Source: Roseovarius sp. Pro17 (GTDB taxonomy: Bacteria; Pseudomonadota; Alphaproteobacteria; Rhodobacterales; Rhodobacteraceae). Taken from it: DNA of 64,000 nt. Below, one piece after another: positions 51,242-60,760 of the stretch. The position numbers and the translations under genes are program-made. The stretch is taken from the NCBI RefSeq assembly GCF_035599575.1, contig NZ_CP141179.1:124001-188000 (forward strand), written 5' to 3'. Under the pieces are notes generated by a model. That model did not search any database. It had not been told where the DNA came from and worked only from the letters and a program-made list of their open reading frames with translations. Position 1 is the first letter of the stretch; every line of letters begins with the position of its first letter.

Positions 51242-52459
51242 ATGAGCGTTTCCGACACCCAAGGCGCATTGTCTGGCGGGCGATCCTATCTGGCCATTCC
51301 CGGCCCGTCGGTCGTGCCTGACCGGGTGCTGAACGCGATGCACCGCGCGTCGCCGAACATCTATGCCGGTGCGCTGATCGACATGGTCCAAACGCTGATC
51401 CCGGACCTCAAACGCGTGGCACGCACCCAGCATCACGTCGCCATCTACATCGCTAATGGCCATGGCGCGTGGGAAGCCGCGCTGAGCAATACACTGGCAC
51501 CGGACGACACGGTGCTGGCGCTGGTCACGGGCCGCTTCGGCCATGGCTGGTCGGAAATGGCGCGCGCGATGGGCATCGACGTTCAGATGCTGGATTTCGG
51601 GCGCGCGTCGCCCATCGATCCCAACCGCGTTGAAGAGGCTTTGCGCGCGGACACATCGCACCGGATCAAGGCCGTGCTGGCCACGCATGTTGACACGTCC
51701 AGCTCAGCGCTAAGCGATATGGAGGCCATCCGCGCGGCCATCGACGCGGCGGGACATCCTGCGCTGTTGATGGCCGATTGCATTGCCTCTCTGGGCTGTG
51801 ACCGGTTCGAGATGGACGCGTGGGGCGTCGATGTCGCCGTGACCGGCAGCCAGAAGGGGCTAATGATGCCGCCTGGTCTGGGCTTTGTCTTTTTCAGCGA
51901 AAAGGCGGCTGAGGCACGGCGCAGGCTTGCCCGTGTCAGCCCCTATTGGGACTGGACGCTGCGCGCCGCGCCGGGTGAGTTTTACCAACACTTTTTCGGC
52001 ACCGCGCCGACGCATCACCTATATGGACTGCGCGCCGCGCTGGACATGATTCAGGATGAGGGGCTCGAGGCTGTTTGGGCGCGCCATGACCGCCTTGCCC
52101 GCGCCATCTGGGCGGCGTGCGAGGTTTGGGCGACAGGCGGCGCGCTGCGGATAAATATGGGCGATCCCGCGCATCGCAGCCGAGCGGTCACCGCGTTATC
52201 GCTGCCAGCGCCGGGTGCCAGCGATCTGCGTACCTGGCTGGAGGCCAATGCGGGCGTCACGCTGGGCGTTGGTCTGGGGATGGCCGAGGCGAATGATCCG
52301 GCGTGGCACGGGTTTTTTCGTATCGGGCATATGGGGCATGTGAATGCGCAGATGGTGCTGGGCGTTCTGGGCAGTATTGAGGCCGGTATGGCGGCGCTGG
52401 ATATTCCACGCGGCGAGGGCGCAGTAGGTGCCGCCGCGCAGGTGATCGCCAAAGGTTAG
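51242..52459 (+). CDS. Class V aminotransferase, serine-glyoxylate aminotransferase-like
   Basis: The 405-residue PLP enzyme shows PGPSVVPDRVLNAMH, the ANGHGAWEAALSN loop, THVDTSSSALSD, and the PLP Lys in VTGSQKGLMMPPGLGFV. This is the alanine-glyoxylate/serine-glyoxylate group, important in the serine cycle and photorespiration-like routes. GAGGCTGGAG before 51242 supports this start. It converges on the HisC-like gene with a 4-base overlap of stops. Confidence 0.87.
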   Translation: MSVSDTQGALSGGRSYLAIPGPSVVPDRVLNAMHRASPNIYAGALIDMVQTLIPDLKRVARTQHHVAIYIANGHGAWEAALSNTLAPDDTVLALVTGRFGHGWSEMARAMGIDVQMLDFGRASPIDPNRVEEALRADTSHRIKAVLATHVDTSSSALSDMEAIRAAIDAAGHPALLMADCIASLGCDRFEMDAWGVDVAVTGSQKGLMMPPGLGFVFFSEKAAEARRRLARVSPYWDWTLRAAPGEFYQHFFGTAPTHHLYGLRAALDMIQDEGLEAVWARHDRLARAIWAACEVWATGGALRINMGDPAHRSRAVTALSLPAPGASDLRTWLEANAGVTLGVGLGMAEANDPAWHGFFRIGHMGHVNAQMVLGVLGSIEAGMAALDIPRGEGAVGAAAQVIAKG

Positions 52460-53562
52460 CCGCGCGCGTCCTGCAATGCGCCGGGCAGGGCTGCGGCGAG
52501 TTTTTCCAGATCTTCGGGGCGCCCGCAACTGACGCGGATGCAGCGATCCTGCGGCGCGACGAACGGCATCCGCACAAAGATATCCCGCGCGATCAGCCCG
52601 GCCAGAACGGCGCGCGCGAAATCGCCGCCTTTGCCGCAATCCACGGCGACGAAATTGGTGGCCGAAGGCACGGCCGTCAGGCCGTTATCGGCGGCGATGC
52701 GCGTGATCTGATCCCGCGCCGTCGCGACCTCGCGCCGGATATGGGTCAACCAATCGGTGTCCTGAATGGCCGCCAACGCGCCCGCCTGCGCGGCGCGGTT
52801 CATGCCGAAATGATTGCGGATTCTTTCGAACTCGGCGATCAGCGACGTGGCGCCCATCGCATAGCCCACACGCGCGCCCGCCATGCCATAAGCCTTGGAA
52901 AAGGTGCGCATCCGGATCACGCGAGGATCGTTGACATCAACCGGCGCGGCGGTGCCATGGGGCGCGAATTCGACATAGGCCTCGTCGAGGACCAGCAGGC
53001 AGCCCTCGGGCAGGCTGTCCAGCGCAGCGGCTACATCCGCGCCCTTGGCCCAAGTGCCCATTGGATTGTCGGGATTTGCGAAATAGACCAGCTTGGCATC
53101 CACCTGCGCCGCGCGTGCCATCAGCGCGGGCAGGTCTTCTTGATCGGCGCGATACGCCACCTTGTGCAGCGTGCCGCCATAGCCGGTGACATGGTAGTTG
53201 AACGTCGGATAGGCGCCATCAGACGTGACCACCGCATCGCCCGGCGCGATCATCATACGCACCAGATACCCCAAGAGACCGTCGATCCCCTCGCCGATGA
53301 CGATGTTTTCGGGCGTGGCATTGTGTTGCGCTGCCAGCGTGCAGCGCAGATCGTAACTGGACGAGTCGCCATATTGCCAGATCTCGCTTGCCGCCTTTTG
53401 CATTGCGGTGATGGCGTGCGGTGAGGGGCCAAAGACATTCTCGTTTGCGCCAAGGCGAGCGGTGTATTGCGCGCCGCGCAACCTCTCCTGCACCTCCGGG
53501 CCCACAAAGGGGACGGTGGCGGGCAGCGACTGAATCAGCGGTGTGGTGCGTGCGTTGGACAT
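52456..53562 (-). CDS. HisC-like PLP-dependent aminotransferase (third copy)
   Basis: The 368-residue class I/II aminotransferase has LGANENVFGPSPHAI, YFANPDNPMGTW, LVLDEAYVEF and PLP Lys in RTFSKAYGMAGARVGYA. Compared with the hisC copy at 57814 it has ANENVF in place of SNENPF and a different substrate loop. It may act on aromatic or branched amino acids. The start at 53562 is ATG; the TTG at 53580 is less likely. Confidence 0.85.
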   Translation of the reverse strand: MSNARTTPLIQSLPATVPFVGPEVQERLRGAQYTARLGANENVFGPSPHAITAMQKAASEIWQYGDSSSYDLRCTLAAQHNATPENIVIGEGIDGLLGYLVRMMIAPGDAVVTSDGAYPTFNYHVTGYGGTLHKVAYRADQEDLPALMARAAQVDAKLVYFANPDNPMGTWAKGADVAAALDSLPEGCLLVLDEAYVEFAPHGTAAPVDVNDPRVIRMRTFSKAYGMAGARVGYAMGATSLIAEFERIRNHFGMNRAAQAGALAAIQDTDWLTHIRREVATARDQITRIAADNGLTAVPSATNFVAVDCGKGGDFARAVLAGLIARDIFVRMPFVAPQDRCIRVSCGRPEDLEKLAAALPGALQDARG

Positions 53563-53600
53563 ATCGCCAGATAACGACAAGCGCGCATCACGTGCAAGGC

Positions 53601-54785
53601 TCAGAGACCGGCCTCAAGCATCGCAGCGGCGAGGATTGGCACATCGTGCATGTTCAGCCCCGCGATGTTGATACGGCTGTCACGCGCCATGTAGATTGCG
53701 TGCGCGTCGCGCATCTGCATGACCTGCGCCAGGCTGGCCCCGATCATCGAGAACATGCCGCGATGCTGCGCGATAAAATCGAAGCGGTCCGAGTTCGACC
53801 GCGCGCGCAACTCCTGTACCAGCGCGCCACGAAGCGACAGCATGGTGGCGCGCATATCGTCCAGCTCGGCCTGCCAATCGGCGCGCAATTCAGCGTCGCG
53901 TAGCACCATGGCGACCAACCGCGCGCCATGATCGGGCGGGAACGAATATGTCTGCCGGTTCAAATGCGTCAGCGCGCCTTGGGCGAGGGTATGCGCGCCT
54001 GTGTCCTGCATCACGGCCATCAGGATGCCGGTCCGCTCGCGGTAGATGCCGAAATTCTTGGAGCAACTGACGGCGATCAGCACTTCGGGGCAGGCGGCGC
54101 AGATAGCGCGGGTCGCCGCAGCGTCGGCGTCCAGCCCTTCGCCGAAGCCAAGGTAAGCCAGATCAACCATCGGCACGGCCCCGGCGGCGTTAATCACGTC
54201 GATCAGCGCGCGCCAGTCATCTGCCCCGAGATCGGCACCAGTGGGGTTATGACAGCATCCATGCAGCAGCACGACGTCGCCCTCGCGCAGCTGCGCGAGA
54301 TCGGCGAGCATGCCAGCGGTATCGACACCATGCGTGGCGGCGTTGAAATAGCGAAACGGCACGGCCTCCATCCCCAGATAGCTGAGGATGCTCAGATGGT
54401 TGCCCCATGTCGGGCCTGTCACGAACACACGCGCGTCTGGGCGCGCCATGCGCACCAGATCAAACCCCAGCCGCACCGCCCCGGTGCCGCCGGGCGTGGC
54501 GATTGAGGCGACACGATTACCGGGAAAATCGTCCCCCAGCACAAGCTGGCGCATCGCTGCCAGAAAGTCGGGATCGCCGGGCAGGGAGGTGTAGGTTTTG
54601 GTCGTCTCGGCGTTCCACAGCGTCTGCTCGGCCTGTTTCACGGCCCGCATGATTGGGGTCGCGCCGCTGGCGTCCTTGTAGACACCAACGCCGAGGTCAA
54701 TCTTGTTCGGGCGCGGATCGACGCGCAACTGCTCGCTTAGTTGCAGGATAGCGTCGGGGGATTGGGCAGGCAGGTGGCCCAGCAT
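53601..54785 (-). CDS. Aromatic amino acid/aspartate-type aminotransferase
   Basis: The 394 residues belong to the TyrB/AspC type: DPRPNKIDLGVGVYKD, GTGAVRLGFDLVR, TWGNHLSILSYLG, CCHNPTGAD and PLP Lys in SCSKNFGIYRERTG. These enzymes exchange amino groups among aspartate, aromatic amino acids and 2-oxoglutarate. It starts one base after the sulfurtransferase stop (TGATATG), indicating coupling with that gene. Confidence 0.9.
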   Translation of the reverse strand: MLGHLPAQSPDAILQLSEQLRVDPRPNKIDLGVGVYKDASGATPIMRAVKQAEQTLWNAETTKTYTSLPGDPDFLAAMRQLVLGDDFPGNRVASIATPGGTGAVRLGFDLVRMARPDARVFVTGPTWGNHLSILSYLGMEAVPFRYFNAATHGVDTAGMLADLAQLREGDVVLLHGCCHNPTGADLGADDWRALIDVINAAGAVPMVDLAYLGFGEGLDADAAATRAICAACPEVLIAVSCSKNFGIYRERTGILMAVMQDTGAHTLAQGALTHLNRQTYSFPPDHGARLVAMVLRDAELRADWQAELDDMRATMLSLRGALVQELRARSNSDRFDFIAQHRGMFSMIGASLAQVMQMRDAHAIYMARDSRINIAGLNMHDVPILAAAMLEAGL

Positions 54786-54786
54786 A

Positions 54787-55644
54787 TCAAGCCTCGCCAG
54801 TGGCCACCGGAACGGTGGGAAACGCGCCCCACTCGGCCCACGAGCCGTCATAAAGCGCATTGTCCATATGACCGATACGCGCCAGCGCCAGATTGATGAC
54901 CGCCGCCGTGATGCCGGAACCGCAGGTGGTGATGACCGGCTTTGTAAGGTCGGCCCCCGCAGAATCGAACACAGCGCGCAGCGCTTCGGTACCCTTCATC
55001 GTGCCGTCCGCGTTTAGCAGATCGGTATAAGGCACATTGTGCGCGCCGGGGATATGGCCTGCGCGCAGCCCCTCGCGCGGCTCGGGGGCCTCGCCGCGAA
55101 ACCGCTCTGCAGCGCGGGCGTCCAGAATGGTGTGATCGCCCAGCTTGGACGCGGCCGAGACTTGAGTGACGTCCTTGACCATATGGTTCTGGCGCCGCAC
55201 CGTCATGTGGCGGTCGCGCACGATGGGGGGCATATCCTCAATCGGGCGGCCCTCTTCCTGCCATTTCGGCAGGCCACCATCCAGCACGGCGATATCGCCT
55301 TGGCCCATCAGGCGGAACAGCCACCAGACGCGCGCGGCGGAAAACAGGCCATGCGTGTCGTAAACCACCACCTGATGCCCGTCGCCGACGCCCATGGCGC
55401 GCAAGCGCGACATGAATTTCTCGGTCGTGGGCGCCATATGCGGCAAGTCCGAGCGGTGATCGCTGATATCGTCGATGTCAAAGAACCGCGCGCCGGGGAT
55501 ATGCGTCATCTCGTATTCCGCGCGCGCATCGCGCCCGGTGCCGGGCAAGAAGGTGGTTGCGTCCAGAATGCGCAGGTCCGGATCTTTCAGATGCGCGCCA
55601 AGCCACTCAGTCGAGACCAGAATTCTCGGATCGTCCTCAGCCAT
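54787..55644 (-). CDS. sseA: 3-mercaptopyruvate sulfurtransferase
   Basis: Two rhodanese domains make up the 285 residues. The catalytic loop of the second is CGSGITA, the 3-mercaptopyruvate type (rhodaneses have CRxGx[RT] instead). RILDATTFLPGTGRDARAEYE opens domain one. The enzyme moves sulfur from 3-mercaptopyruvate to thiols or cyanide. Pairing with an aminotransferase that can make 3-mercaptopyruvate from cysteine is a meaningful operon. Confidence 0.92.
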   Translation of the reverse strand: MAEDDPRILVSTEWLGAHLKDPDLRILDATTFLPGTGRDARAEYEMTHIPGARFFDIDDISDHRSDLPHMAPTTEKFMSRLRAMGVGDGHQVVVYDTHGLFSAARVWWLFRLMGQGDIAVLDGGLPKWQEEGRPIEDMPPIVRDRHMTVRRQNHMVKDVTQVSAASKLGDHTILDARAAERFRGEAPEPREGLRAGHIPGAHNVPYTDLLNADGTMKGTEALRAVFDSAGADLTKPVITTCGSGITAAVINLALARIGHMDNALYDGSWAEWGAFPTVPVATGEA

Positions 55645-55719
55645 TTTCGCCCCCTATCTCGCTACTCATTCTGATTATAACCGCCCCGGCCCGGTGGCAA
55701 GGGCGGCGGCAAGGGTGCC

Positions 55720-55980
55720 TTAGCGCACCAGGCGCGCCCAGAGCATGATCGCAACCGACACCAGAGCGCCGCCGCCAATCGCGCCTGCCGCCAGGTGCCA
55801 CAGCAACAGTGGCCCGGCCTGTTCGCCCGGACCTATCATCGCCAGCACCCACCACGCGCCCGCACCGCCAAGGATACCCAACAGCGTTGTGATCCAAATG
55901 CCGGGCGCGCGCCGCCGCATCGCCCTGCGTGCGCAGACCGCCCCCACCGCGCCCGAAAACATGGCGACAAGCAGCTCCAT
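55720..55980 (-). CDS. Small membrane protein of unknown function
   Basis: The 86 residues contain two or three hydrophobic spans: [37 protein letters not shown] and LAAGAIGGGALVSVAIML, with an Arg-rich turn ARRAMRRRAPG. Its start overlaps the smpB stop (TGATG), so it is made with smpB. I know no function for the family. Confidence 0.72.
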   Translation of the reverse strand: MELLVAMFSGAVGAVCARRAMRRRAPGIWITTLLGILGGAGAWWVLAMIGPGEQAGPLLLWHLAAGAIGGGALVSVAIMLWARLVR

Positions 55981-56456
55981 CAGCGGTTGTCCTTTAACAA
56001 GCGCTGCTTTTGACGGCCCCAGTCGCGCTTGGCTTCGCTTTCGCGCTTGTCGTGGTTCTTCTTGCCCTTGGCGATGCCGATCTTCAGCTTGGCCAAACCG
56101 CGATGGTTAAAATAGAGGACCAGCGGGACCAGCGTCATGCCCTTGCGCTGCGTATCGGACCACAGCCGCGCCATCTCGCGGCGCGACACCAGCAGCTTGC
56201 GTCGACGCTTTTCATCATGGCCGAATGTCTTGGCCTGCTTGTAGGGGGCGATGTAGCTGTTCACCAGAAACAGCTCACCATCCTCGACGCTTGCATAGCT
56301 CTCGGCGATATTCGCGCCGCCTTCGCGTAGCGATTTCACCTCGGACCCCTCAAGGATGATACCGCATTCGATATCGTCCTCGATGGCATAATCATACCGC
56401 GCGCGCCGGTTTTCGGCGACCACCTTGTAATTCTTGTTCTCATCAGTTTTTGCCAT
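55980..56456 (-). CDS. smpB: SsrA-binding protein
   Basis: SmpB binds tmRNA for rescue of stalled ribosomes. The 158 residues have [40 protein letters not shown], and the C-terminal basic tail [23 protein letters not shown]. Length is normal. The ssrA gene was not seen in this window. Confidence 0.96.
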   Translation of the reverse strand: MAKTDENKNYKVVAENRRARYDYAIEDDIECGIILEGSEVKSLREGGANIAESYASVEDGELFLVNSYIAPYKQAKTFGHDEKRRRKLLVSRREMARLWSDTQRKGMTLVPLVLYFNHRGLAKLKIGIAKGKKNHDKRESEAKRDWGRQKQRLLKDNR

Positions 56457-56589
56457 AGAGGCGATCTAATCACGCCCCGCGCCCAAGTCCAGCCAAAGGC
56501 GCGAGGCGCTCGCTTTCTTCTTGCTGTGAATGTCGCCGCAGCCGATCCGCTTCTGGTCATCGTGGCGGCACACGGATATAGACCCCGGC

Positions 56590-56931
56590 ATGAATGACAC
56601 CCTGCCTCCATGCCCCGAATGTGCGTCTGCCTACACCTATCAGGTCGACGCGCTGCTGATCTGTCCTGAATGCGCTCATGAATGGTCACCGGATGCGCAG
56701 TCCGACGATGCCGCCGAGGTGCGCGACAGTGTGGGCAACGTTCTGGCAGACGGCGATACGGTGACGGTGATCAAGGATCTGAAGGTCAAGGGATCGTCGT
56801 CGGTGGTCAAGGTCGGGACCAAGGTTCGCGGTATCCGGCTGGTCGACGGCGATCACGATATCGACTGCAAGGTGCCGGGGATCGGCCAGATGGGCCTGAA
56901 ATCCCAGTTCGTCAAGAAGGTGTCCGAATAG
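56590..56931 (+). CDS. yjdM: YjdM/PhnA-type zinc-ribbon protein
   Basis: The 113 residues hold two CxxC pairs, [13 protein letters not shown] and [11 protein letters not shown], then the YjdM core [25 protein letters not shown] with the [21 protein letters not shown] strand. Despite the old name PhnA these proteins are not phosphonoacetate hydrolases. The true role is unknown. The start at 56590 is chosen because the family begins M-x-x-LPPCP. Confidence 0.92.
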   Translation: MNDTLPPCPECASAYTYQVDALLICPECAHEWSPDAQSDDAAEVRDSVGNVLADGDTVTVIKDLKVKGSSSVVKVGTKVRGIRLVDGDHDIDCKVPGIGQMGLKSQFVKKVSE

Positions 56932-57069
56932 CCTTGCTGCCGTAGTTGACTCTGCCCCAGACCCGGATATAAGCGCGGCTTCATTGGTGTTGGTGGCCCC
57001 CGCAAGGGGATGCCTGTCGGGAGCAATCCAAAGGACAACGCCCTTCGCACTCTAAGAAGGAGATCAGCC

Positions 57070-57690
57070 GTGACCAAACGCACGTCTGCCAAGTACAAAC
57101 TAGACCGCCGCATGGGCGAAAACATTTGGGGTCGCCCCAAATCACCCGTCAATCGCCGTGAATACGGCCCCGGCCAGCACGGTCAGCGCCGCAAGGCCAA
57201 GATTTCTGACTTTGGTCTGCAGCTGCGCGCCAAGCAGAAGCTCAAGGGCTATTACGGCGACCTGACCGAAAAGCAGTTCAAGCGCGTCTACATCGAGGCC
57301 GCCCGCGTCAAGGGTGACACCGGCGAGAACCTGATCGGCCTGCTCGAGCGTCGCCTTGATGCCGTCGTTTACCGTGCCAAGTTCGTGCCGACCGTATTCG
57401 CCGCCCGCCAGTTCGTGAACCATGGCCACGTCAAGGTGAACGGCAAGCGCGTCAACATCCCCTCCTACCGCGTGAAAGAGGGTGACGTGATCGAGGTCCG
57501 CGACCAGTCCAAGCAGTTGGCCGTCCTTCTCGAGGCCGTTCAACTGGCCGAACGTGACGTACCTGACTACATCGACGCCGATCACTCGAAAATGACCGCG
57601 ACCTTCGTGCGCACACCCGGCCTCAGCGACGTGCCTTATGCCGTCGTGATGGAGCCGAACTTGGTCATCGAATTCTACGCGCAGAACTAA
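57070..57690 (+). CDS. rpsD: 30S ribosomal protein S4
   Basis: The 206 residues start at GTG 57070 ([17 protein letters not shown]), nine bases after AAGGAG; this is the family N terminus, and the frame to 57010 is upstream sequence. S4 features include [17 protein letters not shown], the S4 domain [31 protein letters not shown] and [12 protein letters not shown]. In E. coli S4 autoregulates its operon; no evidence is seen here. Confidence 0.97.
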   Translation: MTKRTSAKYKLDRRMGENIWGRPKSPVNRREYGPGQHGQRRKAKISDFGLQLRAKQKLKGYYGDLTEKQFKRVYIEAARVKGDTGENLIGLLERRLDAVVYRAKFVPTVFAARQFVNHGHVKVNGKRVNIPSYRVKEGDVIEVRDQSKQLAVLLEAVQLAERDVPDYIDADHSKMTATFVRTPGLSDVPYAVVMEPNLVIEFYAQN

Positions 57691-57720
57691 AGCTACGTTC
57701 TGCACATATGCCACAGGGTA

Positions 57721-57754
57721 GGGGCCGCGTCGGGAAACCGGGGCGGCCTTTTCC
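57721..57754 (+). terminator. Terminator of rpsD
   Basis: GGCCGC (57723-57728) pairs with GCGGCC (57743-57748), with additional inner GC pairs around GGGAAACC, and is followed by TTTT (57749-57752). Confidence 0.8.
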
Positions 57755-57813
57755 ATTCGCGCTGGTCAAGACCCGGCACCGTGGATAAAACGGGCAATGT
57801 TGGAGGGGGCCGC

Positions 57814-58899
57814 ATGAGCAATATCACACCGCAGCCGGGTATTCTGGACATCACGCTCTATCAGGGCGGGGACGCGCATGTGCCGGGTGTCGCCAACGCG
57901 GTCAAGCTTAGCTCGAACGAGAATCCCTTTGGTCCCAGCGACGCTGCCAAGGAGGCGTTTCGCAAGGCATCCTATCATCTGCACCGCTATCCGTCCTCGG
58001 ACCACGCATCGCTGCGCTATGCTATCGCCGAGGTTCACGGGCTTGACGCTGAGCGTGTCATATGCGGCGCGGGCAGCGATGAAATCATTGCCTTTCTGTG
58101 TCAAGCTTACGCGGGGCCCGGCGACGAGGTGATCCATACCGAGCACGGATTTGGCATGTATCGCATCAGCACGCTGGCCAATGGTGCGACCCCCGTCGAA
58201 GTGCGCGAGCGCGAGCGCGTGACGGATGTCGATGCGATCCTCGCCGCCTGCAACGCGGCGACGAAGCTGGTCTTTATCGCCAATCCGAACAATCCCACCG
58301 GCACGATGATCGGCGAGGGCGAGATCGCGCGCCTCGCCGCTGGTCTGCCGGGTCATGTGTTGCTGGTGCTGGACGGCGCCTATGCCGAGTATGTCGAGGG
58401 TTATGATGGCGGCGCCGCATTGGTCGAGGCGCGCCAGAATGTCGTGATGACGCGCACCTTTTCCAAACTATACGGGCTGGGCGGTCTGCGCGTCGGCTGG
58501 GGCTATGGCCCCGAACACGTGATGAACGTGCTCGCCCGTGTGCGCGGCCCCTTCAATCTTAGCTCTGCCGCACTTGCCGCCGCCGAAGCTGCGGTGCGTG
58601 ACACCGAATGGGCCACGAAATGCCGCCAGGGCAACACCCGGTGGCGCGCCTGGATGGCCGAGGCGCTGGCCGAGCATGGCGTGCCGTCCGATACGTCGCT
58701 GGCCAATTTTATCCTCGCGCGCTTTGCCTCTCAGGCCGAGGCCGAGGCCTGCGACAATCATCTGAAATCCGAGGGCCTGATCGTACGTCGCGTGGCGGGC
58801 TACAACCTGCCCAATTGCCTGCGCATTACTGTCGGGGATGAGGCCAGCTGCCGCCGCGTCGCGCATGCAGTGGGTCAATTCATGGCAACGGCCCGATGA
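57814..58899 (+). CDS. hisC: Histidinol-phosphate aminotransferase
   Basis: The 361-residue class I/II aminotransferase has [49 protein letters not shown] and PLP Lys in [17 protein letters not shown]. It overlaps tyrA by ATGA and lies after rpsD, the usual place of the biosynthetic hisC in this group, where it may serve both histidine and aromatic amino acid synthesis. GGAGGGGGC before 57814 supports the start. Confidence 0.93.
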   Translation: MSNITPQPGILDITLYQGGDAHVPGVANAVKLSSNENPFGPSDAAKEAFRKASYHLHRYPSSDHASLRYAIAEVHGLDAERVICGAGSDEIIAFLCQAYAGPGDEVIHTEHGFGMYRISTLANGATPVEVRERERVTDVDAILAACNAATKLVFIANPNNPTGTMIGEGEIARLAAGLPGHVLLVLDGAYAEYVEGYDGGAALVEARQNVVMTRTFSKLYGLGGLRVGWGYGPEHVMNVLARVRGPFNLSSAALAAAEAAVRDTEWATKCRQGNTRWRAWMAEALAEHGVPSDTSLANFILARFASQAEAEACDNHLKSEGLIVRRVAGYNLPNCLRITVGDEASCRRVAHAVGQFMATAR

Positions 58900-59813
58900 G
58901 CGTGATCTATGATCGCGTCGCGTTGATTGGCCTTGGACTGATTGCTGGGTCAATGTCTCTGGCGATCCGCCGTGCGGGCCTTGCGGGCGAGGTCGTGGGA
59001 TATGCGCGCTCAGCCGAGACGCGGGATATCGCGCGTGAGATCGGGCTGTGCGATCGCATCTGCGACAGTGCCGCCGAGGCGGTGGAGGGCGCCGATCTGG
59101 TCGTTCTGTGCGTGCCGGTCGGCGTCATGGGCGCTGTCGCAGAGGAAATCGCACCCGGCCTCAAGCCCGGCGCGACGGTCAGCGATGTCGGCTCGGTCAA
59201 GCGTGCGGTGATCGAAGCGGTTGCGCCACATCTGCCTGAAAATGTGCATTTCGTCCCCGCGCATCCACTCGCGGGCACCGAACATTCGGGACCGCGCTCT
59301 GGCTTTGCCGAATTGTTCGACAATCGCTGGTGCCTGATCGTGCCGCCGGAGGGTGCAGATCGCGCCGCCGTCGAGCGGTTGGAGGCGCTTTGGCAGGGGA
59401 TGGGTGCGCTGACCGATGAGATGGATGCGGACCATCACGATCTGGTGCTGGCTGTGACCAGCCACACGCCGCACCTCATTGCCTACACGATGGTGGGCGT
59501 TGCCGACGATCTGCGCCGCGTGACCGATAGCGAAGTCATCAAATACTCCGCCGCTGGTTTCCGCGACTTTACCCGCATCGCCGCCAGCGATCCGACCATG
59601 TGGCGCGACGTTTTCCTGAACAATCGCGAGGCGACGCTGGAAATTCTGGGGCGCTTCACCGAAGAGTTGTTTGCGCTGCAACGGGCAATACGCACCGGTG
59701 ACGGCGATCATCTGCACGAATATTTCACGCGCACCCGCGCGATTCGGCGCGGCATCATTGAGGCGGGGCAGGACACCGACGCGCCCGATTTCGGCAGGGC
59801 GCGAGGCAGATGA
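58896..59813 (+). CDS. tyrA: Prephenate/arogenate dehydrogenase family protein
   Basis: The 305 residues have the Rossmann site [21 protein letters not shown], the conserved [19 protein letters not shown] and the helical C-terminal domain with a His in [13 protein letters not shown]. It forms 4-hydroxyphenylpyruvate or tyrosine; cyclohexadienyl dehydrogenase is equally possible. It overlaps hisC and the extensin gene by four bases each, so all three are translated in sequence. Confidence 0.92.
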   Translation: MSVIYDRVALIGLGLIAGSMSLAIRRAGLAGEVVGYARSAETRDIAREIGLCDRICDSAAEAVEGADLVVLCVPVGVMGAVAEEIAPGLKPGATVSDVGSVKRAVIEAVAPHLPENVHFVPAHPLAGTEHSGPRSGFAELFDNRWCLIVPPEGADRAAVERLEALWQGMGALTDEMDADHHDLVLAVTSHTPHLIAYTMVGVADDLRRVTDSEVIKYSAAGFRDFTRIAASDPTMWRDVFLNNREATLEILGRFTEELFALQRAIRTGDGDHLHEYFTRTRAIRRGIIEAGQDTDAPDFGRARGR

Positions 59814-60757
59814 GGCGGGCCGTGATCATGGCTGCTCTCGTCGCCGCCGCGAGCGCCGCAGTCGCAGGCGCGCCCGAAACCTCGATGCGCCCGGTTGCAC
59901 GGCCAGACACTGCTCAGACGCCCACCGCAGTCCAGACGCCCACCGCAATTCAGCAGACCGTCAGCGAACCGGCCCAAATGACGCGCCCCGTCTCGCGTCC
60001 AGCGGGCCTGCCGCGCCGGGAAGAGTCGCCCGTTAAGATGCAGGACCGCCCCGTCGCCGAAAGGTTCAGCCCGTCGGGTCGCGACCGCTTGGGCGACCGT
60101 CCCGAACGTATCCAAACGCCCGCCCCAAAGACTATTAAGCAGGAGCGCGGCGGCATTCTAGCCTCGCTGCGCCCGCTCTTGCGCCCCTTGGGCGTGCGGC
60201 GCGAGGCCGCCAAGCGCAAGGAAATGCGCGCCCGCGGTGCCGTCTGCGGCGATCCGGCCATCCAGGGCGAGGCCATCGGTCGCGTGCCGGGTCGGATCAA
60301 GGGCTGCGGCGTGGACGGCGCGGTCAAGGTGCGCAGCATAAACGGCGTGTCGCTGAGCCAGCATGCGGTCATGGACTGCCGCACGGCCGGCGCGATAAAG
60401 TCATGGATTGCCAAGGGGATGAAGCCCGCCGTCGGTGGATATGGCGGCGGTGTTGCGCAGCTACGGGTGGCCGCGCATTACGCCTGCCGTAGCCGCAATA
60501 ACCAGAAGGGCGCCAAGATTTCCGAACACGGAAAGGGCCACGCCATCGACATAGCCGGATTTCAATTGCGCGATGGGCGCACTATCACGGTTCTCTCGGA
60601 TTGGGGCGGGGGGCAAAAAGGGCGCATTCTTGACCAGATGCATCGGTCAGCTTGTGGACCGTTCGGCACGGTTTTGGGACCGAATTCCGACAAGTTTCAC
60701 CAAGATCATTTCCACTTTGATACCGCGCGCTATCGCAGCGGCAGTTATTGCAGGTAA
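59810..60757 (+). CDS. Extensin-like C-terminal domain protein, exported
   Basis: The 315-residue product has a signal peptide (IMAALVAAASAAVAGA), a Pro/Thr-rich linker to about residue 125 and the extensin-like C domain: CGDPAIQGEAIGRVPG, SQHAVMDCRTAGAIKSW, EHGKGHAIDIAGF and QDHFHFD. The H-x7-D and H-x-H-like groups recall LAS-type peptidoglycan peptidases. A periplasmic cell-wall hydrolase is likely. It is the third gene of the hisC-tyrA operon and meets the DUF2125 gene head-on with three bases between stops. Confidence 0.87.
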   Translation: MRRAVIMAALVAAASAAVAGAPETSMRPVARPDTAQTPTAVQTPTAIQQTVSEPAQMTRPVSRPAGLPRREESPVKMQDRPVAERFSPSGRDRLGDRPERIQTPAPKTIKQERGGILASLRPLLRPLGVRREAAKRKEMRARGAVCGDPAIQGEAIGRVPGRIKGCGVDGAVKVRSINGVSLSQHAVMDCRTAGAIKSWIAKGMKPAVGGYGGGVAQLRVAAHYACRSRNNQKGAKISEHGKGHAIDIAGFQLRDGRTITVLSDWGGGQKGRILDQMHRSACGPFGTVLGPNSDKFHQDHFHFDTARYRSGSYCR

Positions 60758-60760
60758 GGC

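Noticed and set aside
56590..56931. Phosphonoacetate hydrolase (PhnA) as a second phosphonate gene
   Set aside because: The sequence is the small YjdM zinc ribbon, which was misnamed PhnA; true phosphonoacetate hydrolase is a much larger metalloenzyme.
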